This document shows, in pieces, positions 7,138-14,621 of a DNA stretch of 14,751 nt. A program made the position numbers and the translations under genes. Where the stretch lies: assembly GCA_964639665.1 (NCBI GenBank), contig CAZXEU010000173.1, forward strand, positions 1 to 14,751. The letters are read 5' to 3'. Every line of letters begins with the position of its first letter. Position 1 is the first letter of the stretch. Below the pieces are notes generated by a model. The model did no database searches and was not told the DNA's origin. It saw nothing but the letters and a program-made list of their open reading frames with translations. The stretch comes from CAZXEU01 sp964639665 (GTDB lineage: Bacteria; Bacteroidota; Rhodothermia; Rhodothermales; Bin80).

Positions 7138-8422
7138 GGCCTGCCTCCGTCTGGTGGAAGATATCGCTGAACGCGGCCGCGCAATTGGGCGCAAACTCGC
7201 CGTCAAACAGCACGGAGCGCAGCTGCCGGACCACATCGTGGATGGGCTCGCCCCTCAAGATCCAGTGCTCGCACAGATCGTGGCGCAACCGGATGCCGAG
7301 GGAATTGAATCCCACGACGCGGCGATCGCGCTCGGCGTAGTCGATCCTGAGAAGCTTTCTGCGCTGTTCATCCTGCCAGAGCAGCGTGCGGACGCCCGCT
7401 GGCCGCCCGGGCGCGATCGTGCCGTATGTTTGGTACTCAATAGTGAAGAACTTGGCCGAATTGAAAAAAACGCCCGCGTCGTACGCCGTGCGCGTTCCGC
7501 AGATGGTCCGGGCGACCGTCCGGCCGTGCCTTCGACCCGTATACCACAGCTGCTCGATGCGCCGGCTGCCGATACCGTCCCGCTGGAATTCCGCGCAGTC
7601 TCCCGCAGCGTATACACCCGGGACGCTGGTCTCGAAATACTCGTTGACCAGTATCCCCCGATTGGTCTTCACGCCGGAGCCGCGCACGGCATCCGTGTTT
7701 GGATGCACGCCTACGGTAAGGCCAACCAGCTGGCAGGGCAATTCTTCGCCGCCTTTCGTCACCACGGCCCGGGCGCGGCCAGCCGCATCGGGCAGGATCT
7801 CGCCCAGTTCCGTGCCCAGGCGCAGGTCAATTCCGTGCGACAGGATCTCCCGGCGGATGAGCTCGGCCTCCTCGGCGGGTAGGACGTAGTCCATGTACCC
7901 CTTCTCCCGCACCAGGAATGTAACCGGAATCCGGCGGGCGTGCAGCATCTCGGCAAGCTCAATACCAATCAGCCCGCCCCCCACGACCACAGCGAGGTCG
8001 GTATCCCTGGTCCACCGTTCCAGCGTTACCAGATCCTGTACGCCGTACAGACCTTGTACAGCGTCCAAATCCTGTCCTGGCCAGCCGAACATGTTGGACC
8101 GCGACCCCGTGGCAACTAGAAGCGCGTCATATGACAGGCTGCGGCTGCCGCCTACCGCCACCAGTCGCCGCTTCGTGTCAATACTCGTCACGTAGCCGCG
8201 AACTAGATCGATGCGGTTCTTCTGCCAGAAGTCGTCTTCGTACGGCTTGGTATCACGGTAGCGCATGTGTCCCATGTAGATGTACATGAGCGCCGTCCGG
8301 GCGTAGAAATGATCGGTTTCCGCAGAAATCAACGTGATGCGGTAGTCGCTCAGCTTGCGGATGAACCGGGCAGCCGTTACCCCCGTAACACCGTTTCCGA
8401 TTATGACTACATGCTTCGACAT
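7127..8422 (-). CDS. FAD-dependent NAD(P)H oxidoreductase (NirB N-terminal/rubredoxin-reductase type)
   Basis: This 431-residue two-dinucleotide-binding-domain flavoprotein has an N-terminal FAD site G9-N-G-V-T-G14, the VATGS motif at 103-107, an NAD(P) site GGGLIG at 148-153, and the FAD-closing motif VYAAGDCAEF at 270-279. The overall plan matches the oxidoreductase domain of assimilatory nitrite reductase and rubredoxin/ferredoxin reductases. No Cxx(xx)C disulfide pair is seen in the FAD domain, so it is not a dihydrolipoamide- or glutathione-reductase type. About 110 C-terminal residues after the GD motif include C384 and C414, whose role is unclear. No signal peptide is seen, so it is cytoplasmic. 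ATG 8422 is chosen; the frame extends upstream to TTG 8458, but the FAD motif normally begins a few residues after the start. It is the first gene of the operon, divergent from nadK. Its substrate is unknown. Confidence 0.87.
   Translation of the reverse strand: MSKHVVIIGNGVTGVTAARFIRKLSDYRITLISAETDHFYARTALMYIYMGHMRYRDTKPYEDDFWQKNRIDLVRGYVTSIDTKRRLVAVGGSRSLSYDALLVATGSRSNMFGWPGQDLDAVQGLYGVQDLVTLERWTRDTDLAVVVGGGLIGIELAEMLHARRIPVTFLVREKGYMDYVLPAEEAELIRREILSHGIDLRLGTELGEILPDAAGRARAVVTKGGEELPCQLVGLTVGVHPNTDAVRGSGVKTNRGILVNEYFETSVPGVYAAGDCAEFQRDGIGSRRIEQLWYTGRRHGRTVARTICGTRTAYDAGVFFNSAKFFTIEYQTYGTIAPGRPAGVRTLLWQDEQRRKLLRIDYAERDRRVVGFNSLGIRLRHDLCEHWILRGEPIHDVVRQLRSVLFDGEFAPNCAAAFSDIFHQTEAGHAQ
7144..7148 (-). 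promoter_or_regulatory. Shine-Dalgarno site deciding the Fe-S protein start
   Basis: GGAGG on the minus strand, 6 bases before ATG 7137. It supports this start over further-upstream codons in the same open frame. Confidence 0.75.
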
Positions 8423-8515
8423 ACCGGCCAGTCTTCCCGGACACGGAAAGGTACGCAATTTGACTGCCCGGCATACCGCTAGAAAGGCGGCTGCTCGAAC
8501 AGATCAGCTTCCCTT
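8423..8515. promoter_or_regulatory. Divergent promoter region, redox operon / nadK
   Basis: These 93 bases separate two outward-reading genes, so they should hold promoters for both. A TTGACT occurs at 8460-8465 facing nadK, but no well-spaced -10 box follows. I cannot name a defined promoter. Confidence 0.45.
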
Positions 8516-9436
8516 ATGCTATACGGGCTAACGGGCAATACGGACAAGGACGCCATCTGGAAACCGGCCGCAGACCTGGTTTCCTGGCTTCAAAGCAAGC
8601 AGCTGCCGTGCCTCCTCGACGCGAGTGTGGCGAAAGGGCTCGCCCACAGGGGCCTTTTGGCCGGCGCTGGCCTGCCGAGTTGCAAGGCTGACGAGCTTGC
8701 CTCGCGGTCGGATGTCATCCTCTCGTTTGGCGGAGACGGAACGCTGCTTCGCACGGCGCGCATCGTGGGCACGGCCGGAACGCCCATTCTGGGTGTCAAC
8801 ATAGGTCGGCTGGGCTTTCTGGCCGACGTGGAGACCGTGGATATCCGGCGGGCCATAGACAACCTGGAATCGGGTGCATATGCCGTCGACGAACGCCTGG
8901 CGCTCGCCGTGCTCGTCGAGGGCGAAGGCACAAGCTGGGCACTTAACGATGTCGTAGTTGCACGCGCAGGCCCGGCTGGGCTCGTAGCCCTCGACGTAAC
9001 GGTCGGGGGCGCACACCTGAACAGGTATTGGTCTGATGGCCTGATCGTCGCCACGCCAACCGGTTCCACAGGTTATTCGCTCGCGGTCGGCGGACCTATC
9101 ATGATACCCGGCAGTAGCGTGCTACTGCTAAGCCCGATTGCACCACACAGCCTGACGATACGCCCGGTTGTAGTGCCCTCCAATTCCGAAATCGAGATCT
9201 GCGTAAGCGGCGGTCACGTGCCCTACATTATCGCCACGGACGGACTCAGCATGCGTCCCAGGAGCGACAGTGTCCCCATCCGCATCCGGAAGGCCGCGCA
9301 CACGATTCGGCTCGTCAAGTTTGCCGAGCGGCCCTATTTTCAGACGCTCCGGTCCAAGCTCTCCTGGGGGGTGGGCCCGCAGGCAGGCGAAGTCTACGAG
9401 GACAATGCGAAGTCCGCCGACGAAAGTGCCCGCTAA
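8516..9436 (+). CDS. nadK: NAD kinase
   Basis: This 306-residue ATP-NAD kinase makes NADP from NAD and ATP in the cytoplasm. The signature GGDGT is at residues 72-76 (Asp74 catalytic), preceded by VILSF. NIGRLGFLAD is at 95-104. The second conserved motif is ALNDVVV with N144-D145, where most members have NE. The phosphate/nucleotide loop DGLIVATPTGSTGYS is at 174-188, and SPIAPHSLTIRP follows. Length is normal for the family. The ATG has no recognisable ribosome binding site. Its 3' end overlaps the start of the DUF4292 lipoprotein gene by 32 bases, so the two are probably co-transcribed. Confidence 0.95.
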   Translation: MLYGLTGNTDKDAIWKPAADLVSWLQSKQLPCLLDASVAKGLAHRGLLAGAGLPSCKADELASRSDVILSFGGDGTLLRTARIVGTAGTPILGVNIGRLGFLADVETVDIRRAIDNLESGAYAVDERLALAVLVEGEGTSWALNDVVVARAGPAGLVALDVTVGGAHLNRYWSDGLIVATPTGSTGYSLAVGGPIMIPGSSVLLLSPIAPHSLTIRPVVVPSNSEIEICVSGGHVPYIIATDGLSMRPRSDSVPIRIRKAAHTIRLVKFAERPYFQTLRSKLSWGVGPQAGEVYEDNAKSADESAR

Positions 9437-10232
9437 CGCGACGTGCATCCGAGGGGTCCTGGCCACGGCGGCGCTAGCCCTGCTGCTAGGCAGCTGCTCC
9501 GCCACGCGACCTGCCACCGTGGATTCGGTCGACCGGTTTCCGAACCACACGGAGCCGGAAGTTCGCGCCTTGCTGCGTACCGCGATTCCCGACACGGTCA
9601 CGAGTCTGCGAGCGGAGGCCATGCTTTCCATCCGGTCACCCTATTACAGCGGTACTGCCTGGGCCCGAATCATGCATCGCCGGAATGACTCGCTGCTCGT
9701 GTCGCTCTACGGTACGGCGCTGCGCATCGAAGCGGGCAGGCTGCTTGTGACGACCGACAGCGTCTTTTTTTTTAACAGGCTGCAGAATCAGCTGTTCTAC
9801 GGCCCCTCGTCAGCGATGGCGCAGAGGCTGTCCACCGCCCTCATAGAGGGGCCGGTTCTCGAGAGACTCCTGGGTGTTATGGTACCGCACGAGCCGGATA
9901 TGGCGCTAAGTGCTGACTCTGCGCGCGCTCAGTACCACCTGGAAGACAGTACACAGCATTACATCATCGTCCCGGGCCTATGGCGCACCACAAGCTACAC
10001 GCACAGGATGCCGGGCGGAGACCTCATAGAAGCCCTGGCCTTTACGGAATTTGACGCAGAAGCAGGCGTGCACTTTCCGCGGCGCATCATACTGCGCCGT
10101 CCCCTTGAGCGCACCAACATATCACTGCGCTACAGCGAAATGCAACTCAATCCGCCCTCTCTCTCCCTGTCACTGGACGCAGCTGCGGACGCGGAGCGTC
10201 TGGACATGGGAACGCTGGCGCCCCGCAGATAG
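9405..10232 (+). CDS. DUF4292 (LolB-like) outer-membrane lipoprotein
   Basis: From ATG 9405 the product has 275 residues. The signal peptide ends in the lipobox LLGSC (Cys31). The following region, from about residue 62 (TVTSLRAEAMLSIRS), through SLLVSLYGTALRIEAGRLLVTTDSV at about 96-120 to NRL at 124-126, matches the DUF4292 family of Bacteroidota, related in fold to LolB and thought to work in lipoprotein or envelope handling. The start is placed where the signal peptide begins. GAGGA lies just 3 bases upstream, and the frame is open further upstream only inside nadK. A run of nine Ts encodes FFF at residues 121-123. Confidence 0.82.
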   Translation: MRSPPTKVPANATCIRGVLATAALALLLGSCSATRPATVDSVDRFPNHTEPEVRALLRTAIPDTVTSLRAEAMLSIRSPYYSGTAWARIMHRRNDSLLVSLYGTALRIEAGRLLVTTDSVFFFNRLQNQLFYGPSSAMAQRLSTALIEGPVLERLLGVMVPHEPDMALSADSARAQYHLEDSTQHYIIVPGLWRTTSYTHRMPGGDLIEALAFTEFDAEAGVHFPRRIILRRPLERTNISLRYSEMQLNPPSLSLSLDAAADAERLDMGTLAPRR

Positions 10233-10356
10233 CTTGATCGGCAACAGTCCTAGCATGCTGCTTCGGAATCGTGCCCGGAGAACCGCGCTTCAGCAAAACA
10301 GTTTGTCCTTGCCGCTTGCCGCATGGCGGCACGTTCCCGCATAAACAGCAAAGAGC
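10233..10356. promoter_or_regulatory. Spacer upstream of lpdA with a small hairpin
   Basis: These 124 bases before lpdA contain a perfect 6-base-pair hairpin at 10317-10331 (TGCCGC-ATG-GCGGCA) without a T-run. A weak promoter-like pair overlaps it: TTGCCG (10316-10321) and CATAAA (10340-10345), 18 bases apart. If used, it would start transcription only about 5 bases before the ATG. AAAGAG before the lpdA ATG is a weak ribosome site. Confidence 0.25.
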
Positions 10357-11772
10357 ATGTCCAAGAGCAGTCCCTATGATGTCATTGTCGTCGGCACCGG
10401 ACCGGGTGGCTACGAAACCGCCATTCGTGCGAGCCAACTCGGACTTCGCACGGCCGTCATTGAAAAGAATAAGCTGGGAGGCGTGTGCCTCAACGTGGGC
10501 TGTATCCCGACGAAAGCCCTTCTAAAAAGCGCGGAGCTCGTGGAGTACAGCGCGCACCTTGCCGACTACGGACTGGAACTCGAAGGCACCATCCGCCCGG
10601 ACTTTGCCAGGGTGATCGGCCGCAGCCGCGACGTGGCAAACAAGATGAACAAGGGTGTGGCTTACCTGATGAAGAAGAACAGGATCGACGTGCATTTCGG
10701 GCATGCTGCACTGGAGGGTGCCGGCACCGTCCGCGTTGCTCCGTCGGTGGACATGGACGGCAAAGCCATCGGCAAGGACGAACTCCTGAGCGGACGGCAT
10801 ATCATCCTGGCCACCGGAGCGCGTGCGCGCGAAATCCCGACACTGCCCATTGACGGCGCGCACATCATCGACTACCGGGGTGCCCTGCTCCAGAAGACCG
10901 CTCCCGCGCGACTGGTCATTGTAGGCGCCGGCGCCATAGGGGTGGAGTTTGCCTACTTCTACCACCACATGGGCACGGAAGTCACCATTGTCGAGCTCCT
11001 GGACCGCCTGGTACCGATAGAGGACAAGGAAGTGTCAAAGCAGCTTGCCCGCTCGTTCCGGAAAAGCGGCATCAAGGTCATGACAGGCGCGATGGTCGAG
11101 GGCATTGCGCGTAGAAACGGTGCCCTGGAAGTAACCATTGAGGGCAAGAAGTCCATTGAATGCGACCAGGTGCTTTCAGCAGTCGGCGTGGCCGGCAATG
11201 TGGAGGATTTAGGCCTTGAGGGTCTCGGCATCGCGGTGGAGAGAGGCTTCGTCAAGACCGGCGAGTTCAGCCGCACCGCCGTGGAGGGCGTCTACGCCAT
11301 CGGCGACGTGGCGGGCCCGCCCTGGCTGGCCCACAAGGCCAGCCACGAGGGCATAATCTGCGTGGAGAAAATCGCGGGTCACGACGTGCGCCCGCTTAAT
11401 CGAGAGAATATTCCGGGCTGTACGTATTGCCAGCCCCAGATCGCATCCGTGGGGCTTACCGAAGAGGCAGCCCGTGAAAGGGGACTCGACATCAAAGTGG
11501 GCAAATTTCCCTTCTCGGCCTCCGGCAAGGCCTCGGCGTCCGGGCATACGGACGGCTTCGTGAAGGTGATTTACGATGCCCGCTACGGTGAATTCCTGGG
11601 CTGTCACATCATAGGGCACGATGCAACCGAACTCATAGCCGAGGCGGTCACCGCCCGCGAGCTCGAAACCACCTACCACGAGATCCTTGAGGCGGTGCAC
11701 CCCCACCCCACGCTCTCAGAGGCCCTCATGGAAGCAACCCGGGCCGCCGTCGGCGCTTCCATCAACATCTGA
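10357..11772 (+). CDS. lpdA: Dihydrolipoamide dehydrogenase (E3)
   Basis: This 471-residue flavoprotein re-oxidises dihydrolipoamide with NAD in pyruvate/2-oxoacid dehydrogenase and glycine-cleavage complexes. The FAD site GTGPGGYETA is at residues 13-22, the redox disulfide C44-L-N-V-G-C49 is followed by IPTKALL, and the NAD site VGAGAIGVEFA is in the middle. YAIGDV closes the FAD domain. The C-terminal motif HPHPTLSEA contains the catalytic His450 and Glu455 that complete the partner subunit's active site. Length is typical. No other 2-oxoacid dehydrogenase gene is nearby, so the complex it serves cannot be told from this window. Its stop is only 3 bases from the stop of metG on the other strand. 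Confidence 0.96.
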   Translation: MSKSSPYDVIVVGTGPGGYETAIRASQLGLRTAVIEKNKLGGVCLNVGCIPTKALLKSAELVEYSAHLADYGLELEGTIRPDFARVIGRSRDVANKMNKGVAYLMKKNRIDVHFGHAALEGAGTVRVAPSVDMDGKAIGKDELLSGRHIILATGARAREIPTLPIDGAHIIDYRGALLQKTAPARLVIVGAGAIGVEFAYFYHHMGTEVTIVELLDRLVPIEDKEVSKQLARSFRKSGIKVMTGAMVEGIARRNGALEVTIEGKKSIECDQVLSAVGVAGNVEDLGLEGLGIAVERGFVKTGEFSRTAVEGVYAIGDVAGPPWLAHKASHEGIICVEKIAGHDVRPLNRENIPGCTYCQPQIASVGLTEEAARERGLDIKVGKFPFSASGKASASGHTDGFVKVIYDARYGEFLGCHIIGHDATELIAEAVTARELETTYHEILEAVHPHPTLSEALMEATRAAVGASINI

Positions 11773-11775
11773 CGC

Positions 11776-13854
11776 CTAGCGGATCACAGCGCCGTCTTCG
11801 CCTTCGGTCGTCACCATGGTGAGCCGGCCGTCCCGGTCCTCGGCCATCAGCAGCATGCCCTGGCTCTCGAGCCCCATCATGCGGCGCGGTTGAAGGTTGG
11901 CCACCACGACCACGCGCCGCCCCACCAGAGCTTCCGGCTTGAAGTGCTCGGCCACGCCAGCAAGCACCTGGCGCCGTTCGAAGCCGAGGTCCACCTCCAG
12001 CCGCAGCAGCTTGCGGGACTTTGGCACGCGCTCCGCCAGCTGCACGGTGCCCGCTCGCAAGTCCATTCTCGAGAACGTGTCGTAGTCCATGGCAGCCTTC
12101 CTTTCCTCGTATGGCGGACCGGAATCTCCCGAGGACAGCCTGGCTATCTGCTCCTCTATCACGCCATCCTCAATCTTTTCGAATAATATGGAGGGCGCTT
12201 CGACCCGGTGGCCGGTCTCGAGCAGCGGCCTGGCCACCTCGTCCCAGCCTGCCTGCCCGCTTCTCCGCTGCGAGGGAACACTGGGCCGTATGCCTTCCAG
12301 GCGCAGCATGCCTCGAAGCCTCTCCGCAGAAAAGGGCAGCACCGGGTCCATGAGCACGGATAGCGCAGCGCATATCTGCAGCGAGACGTGCACCGTGTTT
12401 GCGCAGGCCGTGCGGTCCGTTTTCCGCGTTTTCCAGGGCTCGCAGTCGTTGAAGTACTTGTTGCCAAGTCGCGCCACATTCATGGTCTCGGCTACGGCCT
12501 CCCTGAATCGAAAGCGCTCGTAGGAACGGCCGATGCGCCCTGGCGCTTCGGCCAGCTGCTGCAGCGCAGCCAGATCCCTGGACGTTGGCCCGGTCAGCGG
12601 CGGCACCCGCGCGCCGAATTCGCGCTGCGCAAACGTAAGCGTGCGGTGCACGAAATTGCCGAGCACATCGGCAAGCTCCGAATTCACGCGTCCCTGGAAA
12701 TCCCTCCAGCTGAAGTCCGCATCCTTCGTTTCGGGGAACGTGGCGGCAAGTGTGTAGCGAAGCAGATCCGGCGGAAACGTCTCCAGGTACTCGTGCAGCC
12801 ACACGGCCCAGCCCCGACTGGTGGAGAGCTTCTTCCCCTCAATGGTCAAGAACTCGTTTGCCGGCACATTGTCTGGCACTACATAGTCTCCGTGCCCCAT
12901 GAGCATGGCCGGAAACATCAGTGCATGAAAGACGATGTTGTCCTTGCCGATGAAGTGGAGCAGCTTGGTGCCCTCATCCTTCCAGTACCGCTCCCAGAGC
13001 GAAGTATTTCCCTGCAGCGCGGCCCATTCCCGCGTCGCCGAGATATATCCGATCGGCGCATCAAACCAGACATAGATGACCTTTCCCCTGGCATCGACGC
13101 CTGCCTCGCGCGCAACGTCCTCCGGCACCGGCACGCCCCAGGGCACGTCCCTGGTGATGGCGCGATCCCGTAGCCCGTCCGCGAACCAGGAGCCGATCTG
13201 TCCCAGCACATTGGGCTTCCATTCGGGATGGGCAGCCACGTATTCCTGCAGCTTCGGCTGCCAGTCACCCAGCGCAAGGTACCAATGAGTGGTGGTGCGC
13301 AAGACGGGAACAGCGTCGGTGAGCGCACTGCGCGGATTGATGATTTCAAGCGGGCTCAGCGAGGCGCCGCACCGCTCACACTGGTCTCCATAGGCTTCCT
13401 CGTATCCGCACAGCGGACACGTACCGACTACGAACCGGTCTGCCAGAAAGACGTCGGCCTCCGGGTCATACAGCTGCTTGTCCGTCTTGAGTGTGAAATG
13501 CCCGCGACGCGCCAGCTCGCGGAAGATCTCCTGGCTCGTTTCCTCGTGCGTACGGGATGTTGTTCGGCCATACAGGTCGAAGCTCATACCAAAGGCGGTA
13601 AAGCTGTCCCTGTTGAGCGGATGGTACCGGTCCACGATCTCGCGCGGCGTAACGCCATCCTTCAGCGCGCGCATGACGATAGCGACACCGAACTCGTCGG
13701 AGCCGCAGACATAGACCAGGTCCCGTCCCTTGAGGCGCTGGTAGCGGCAGTACAGGTCAGCCGGCAGGTAGGCTCCCGCCAGGTGACCTATATGTATGGG
13801 CCCGTTCGCGTACGGAAGGGCTGACGTGACCAGTATCCTCTTGAATTCCGGCAT
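11776..13854 (-). CDS. metG: Methionyl-tRNA synthetase with C-terminal tRNA-binding domain
   Basis: This 692-residue enzyme charges tRNA-Met with methionine. The class I HIGH motif is at residues 21-24 (PIHIGH). A zinc knuckle has Cys146, 149, 159 and 162. KLSTS, the KMSKS-type loop, is at 342-346, followed by the anticodon-binding helical domain. From about residue 585 an OB-fold tRNA-binding domain (DLRAGTVQLAERVPKSRKLL, then GRRVVVVANLQPRRMMGLES) completes the long dimer-forming version seen in Bacteroidota and enterobacteria. ATG 13854 lies two residues before the normal N-terminal strand (FKRILVTSALPYANG). No strong ribosome site is seen. It is transcribed divergently from hisB and convergently with lpdA. 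Confidence 0.97.
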   Translation of the reverse strand: MPEFKRILVTSALPYANGPIHIGHLAGAYLPADLYCRYQRLKGRDLVYVCGSDEFGVAIVMRALKDGVTPREIVDRYHPLNRDSFTAFGMSFDLYGRTTSRTHEETSQEIFRELARRGHFTLKTDKQLYDPEADVFLADRFVVGTCPLCGYEEAYGDQCERCGASLSPLEIINPRSALTDAVPVLRTTTHWYLALGDWQPKLQEYVAAHPEWKPNVLGQIGSWFADGLRDRAITRDVPWGVPVPEDVAREAGVDARGKVIYVWFDAPIGYISATREWAALQGNTSLWERYWKDEGTKLLHFIGKDNIVFHALMFPAMLMGHGDYVVPDNVPANEFLTIEGKKLSTSRGWAVWLHEYLETFPPDLLRYTLAATFPETKDADFSWRDFQGRVNSELADVLGNFVHRTLTFAQREFGARVPPLTGPTSRDLAALQQLAEAPGRIGRSYERFRFREAVAETMNVARLGNKYFNDCEPWKTRKTDRTACANTVHVSLQICAALSVLMDPVLPFSAERLRGMLRLEGIRPSVPSQRRSGQAGWDEVARPLLETGHRVEAPSILFEKIEDGVIEEQIARLSSGDSGPPYEERKAAMDYDTFSRMDLRAGTVQLAERVPKSRKLLRLEVDLGFERRQVLAGVAEHFKPEALVGRRVVVVANLQPRRMMGLESQGMLLMAEDRDGRLTMVTTEGEDGAVIR

Positions 13855-13982
13855 GCCACAGGAAAATTGCGGCTACCCGAACGCCTTCCCCTCCCCATCG
13901 GTTCATCCTACCCGCGCGGCAGACGGGATGCATTCAACAGATATTAACTCTCTGTCCACGGGGAATTGGCTAATTTAGCCGA
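13855..13982. promoter_or_regulatory. Divergent promoter region, metG / hisB
   Basis: These 128 bases between divergent genes are more AT-rich near hisB. On the minus strand TAATAT (13946-13941) is a possible -10 box for metG, giving a leader of about 80 bases, but no clear -35 matches it. The hisB-side element is described separately. Confidence 0.4.
13968..13982 (+). promoter_or_regulatory. Palindrome with TAATTT box abutting the hisB start
   Basis: GGCTAA-T-TTAGCC (13968-13980) is a perfect inverted repeat ending 2 bases before the hisB ATG, exactly where a ribosome binding site should be. The central TAATTT (13971-13976) fits a -10 box (TAnnnT) and is close to the Bacteroidota TAnnTTTG box. 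Six bases separate it from the A of ATG, so transcription could begin at the start codon. No convincing -35 element is seen. It could alternatively be a repressor operator. Confidence 0.4.
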
Positions 13983-14576
13983 ATGTTTACTGCGCGAGAG
14001 GCCTCCATTAGGCGCAAGACGAACGAGACAGACGTTTCCGTCAGACTGAATCTAGACGGAAGCGGACGCTACCAGAACCGGACATCCGTAGGATTTCTGG
14101 ACCACATGCTGGACCTTTTCGCCAAGCACGGCGGATTCGATATCGAAGTTACATGTGACGGTGACGTGGAAGTGGACGATCACCACACGGTAGAGGACGT
14201 GGGCATCACGCTTGGACAGGCATTGGCCGATGCCCTGGAGGACAAGGCACATGTTGCGCGCTACGGACATGCCACCATCCCCATGGACGAAGCCCTGGCC
14301 CGGGCAGTGATTGACCTTTCAGGCCGGTTCACGCTGGTATTCGATGCGGAATTCGGGCGGCCGATGGTGGGTGATCTGTCCACGGAACTTGTTCGACATT
14401 TCTGGTACAGTTTTGCAGAGCAGGCCTCGTTGACGCTGCACATCAGTGTACTCTGCGGCGAAAATACGCACCACAAGATAGAGGCCATCTTCAAGGCTGT
14501 GGCGCGGGCGCTGTCTCAAGCCGTTCGGCGCGAGGCAAGCCATGCCCGCATTCCTTCCACGAAAGGATCGCTGTAG
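13983..14576 (+). CDS. hisB: Imidazoleglycerol-phosphate dehydratase
   Basis: This 197-residue single-function IGPD catalyses the sixth step of histidine synthesis, IGP to imidazole acetol-phosphate. It has the two metal-binding half-repeats: FLDHML at 38-43 and DDHHTVED at 65-72 in the first; RHFWYSFAEQASLTLH at 138-153 and GENTHHKIEAIFKA at 159-172 in the second; with MDEALAR at 101-107 and the C-terminal PSTKGSL. The N-terminal phosphatase domain of enterobacterial HisB is absent, the normal case outside that group. There is no Shine-Dalgarno sequence. No other his gene is adjacent in the window; proC follows after 45 bases. Confidence 0.97.
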   Translation: MFTAREASIRRKTNETDVSVRLNLDGSGRYQNRTSVGFLDHMLDLFAKHGGFDIEVTCDGDVEVDDHHTVEDVGITLGQALADALEDKAHVARYGHATIPMDEALARAVIDLSGRFTLVFDAEFGRPMVGDLSTELVRHFWYSFAEQASLTLHISVLCGENTHHKIEAIFKAVARALSQAVRREASHARIPSTKGSL

Positions 14577-14621
14577 GCGCCAGTCCACAGGGCGGCCGCC
14601 GGGCGACATCATCAGACTATC

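Noticed and set aside
7464..7470. Run of seven A/T bases in the flavoenzyme gene as a slippage site
   Set aside because: It is short, and the GTT TTT TTC codons encode residues that fit the protein well.
6950..7882. Plus-strand open frame of 310 codons
   Set aside because: It lies antisense to the flavoenzyme and Fe-S genes; long reverse frames are expected in GC-rich genes.
8460..8488. TTGACT as a defined nadK promoter
   Set aside because: No -10 hexamer lies at 16-18 bases; the best match, TAGAAA, is 14 bases away.
12388..13173. Plus-strand open frame of 261 codons
   Set aside because: Antisense to the unmistakable metG core.
14591..14600. GGCGGCCGCC palindrome after hisB as a terminator
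   Set aside because: It is a 10-base palindrome with no loop and no T-run, and proC starts just beyond it.
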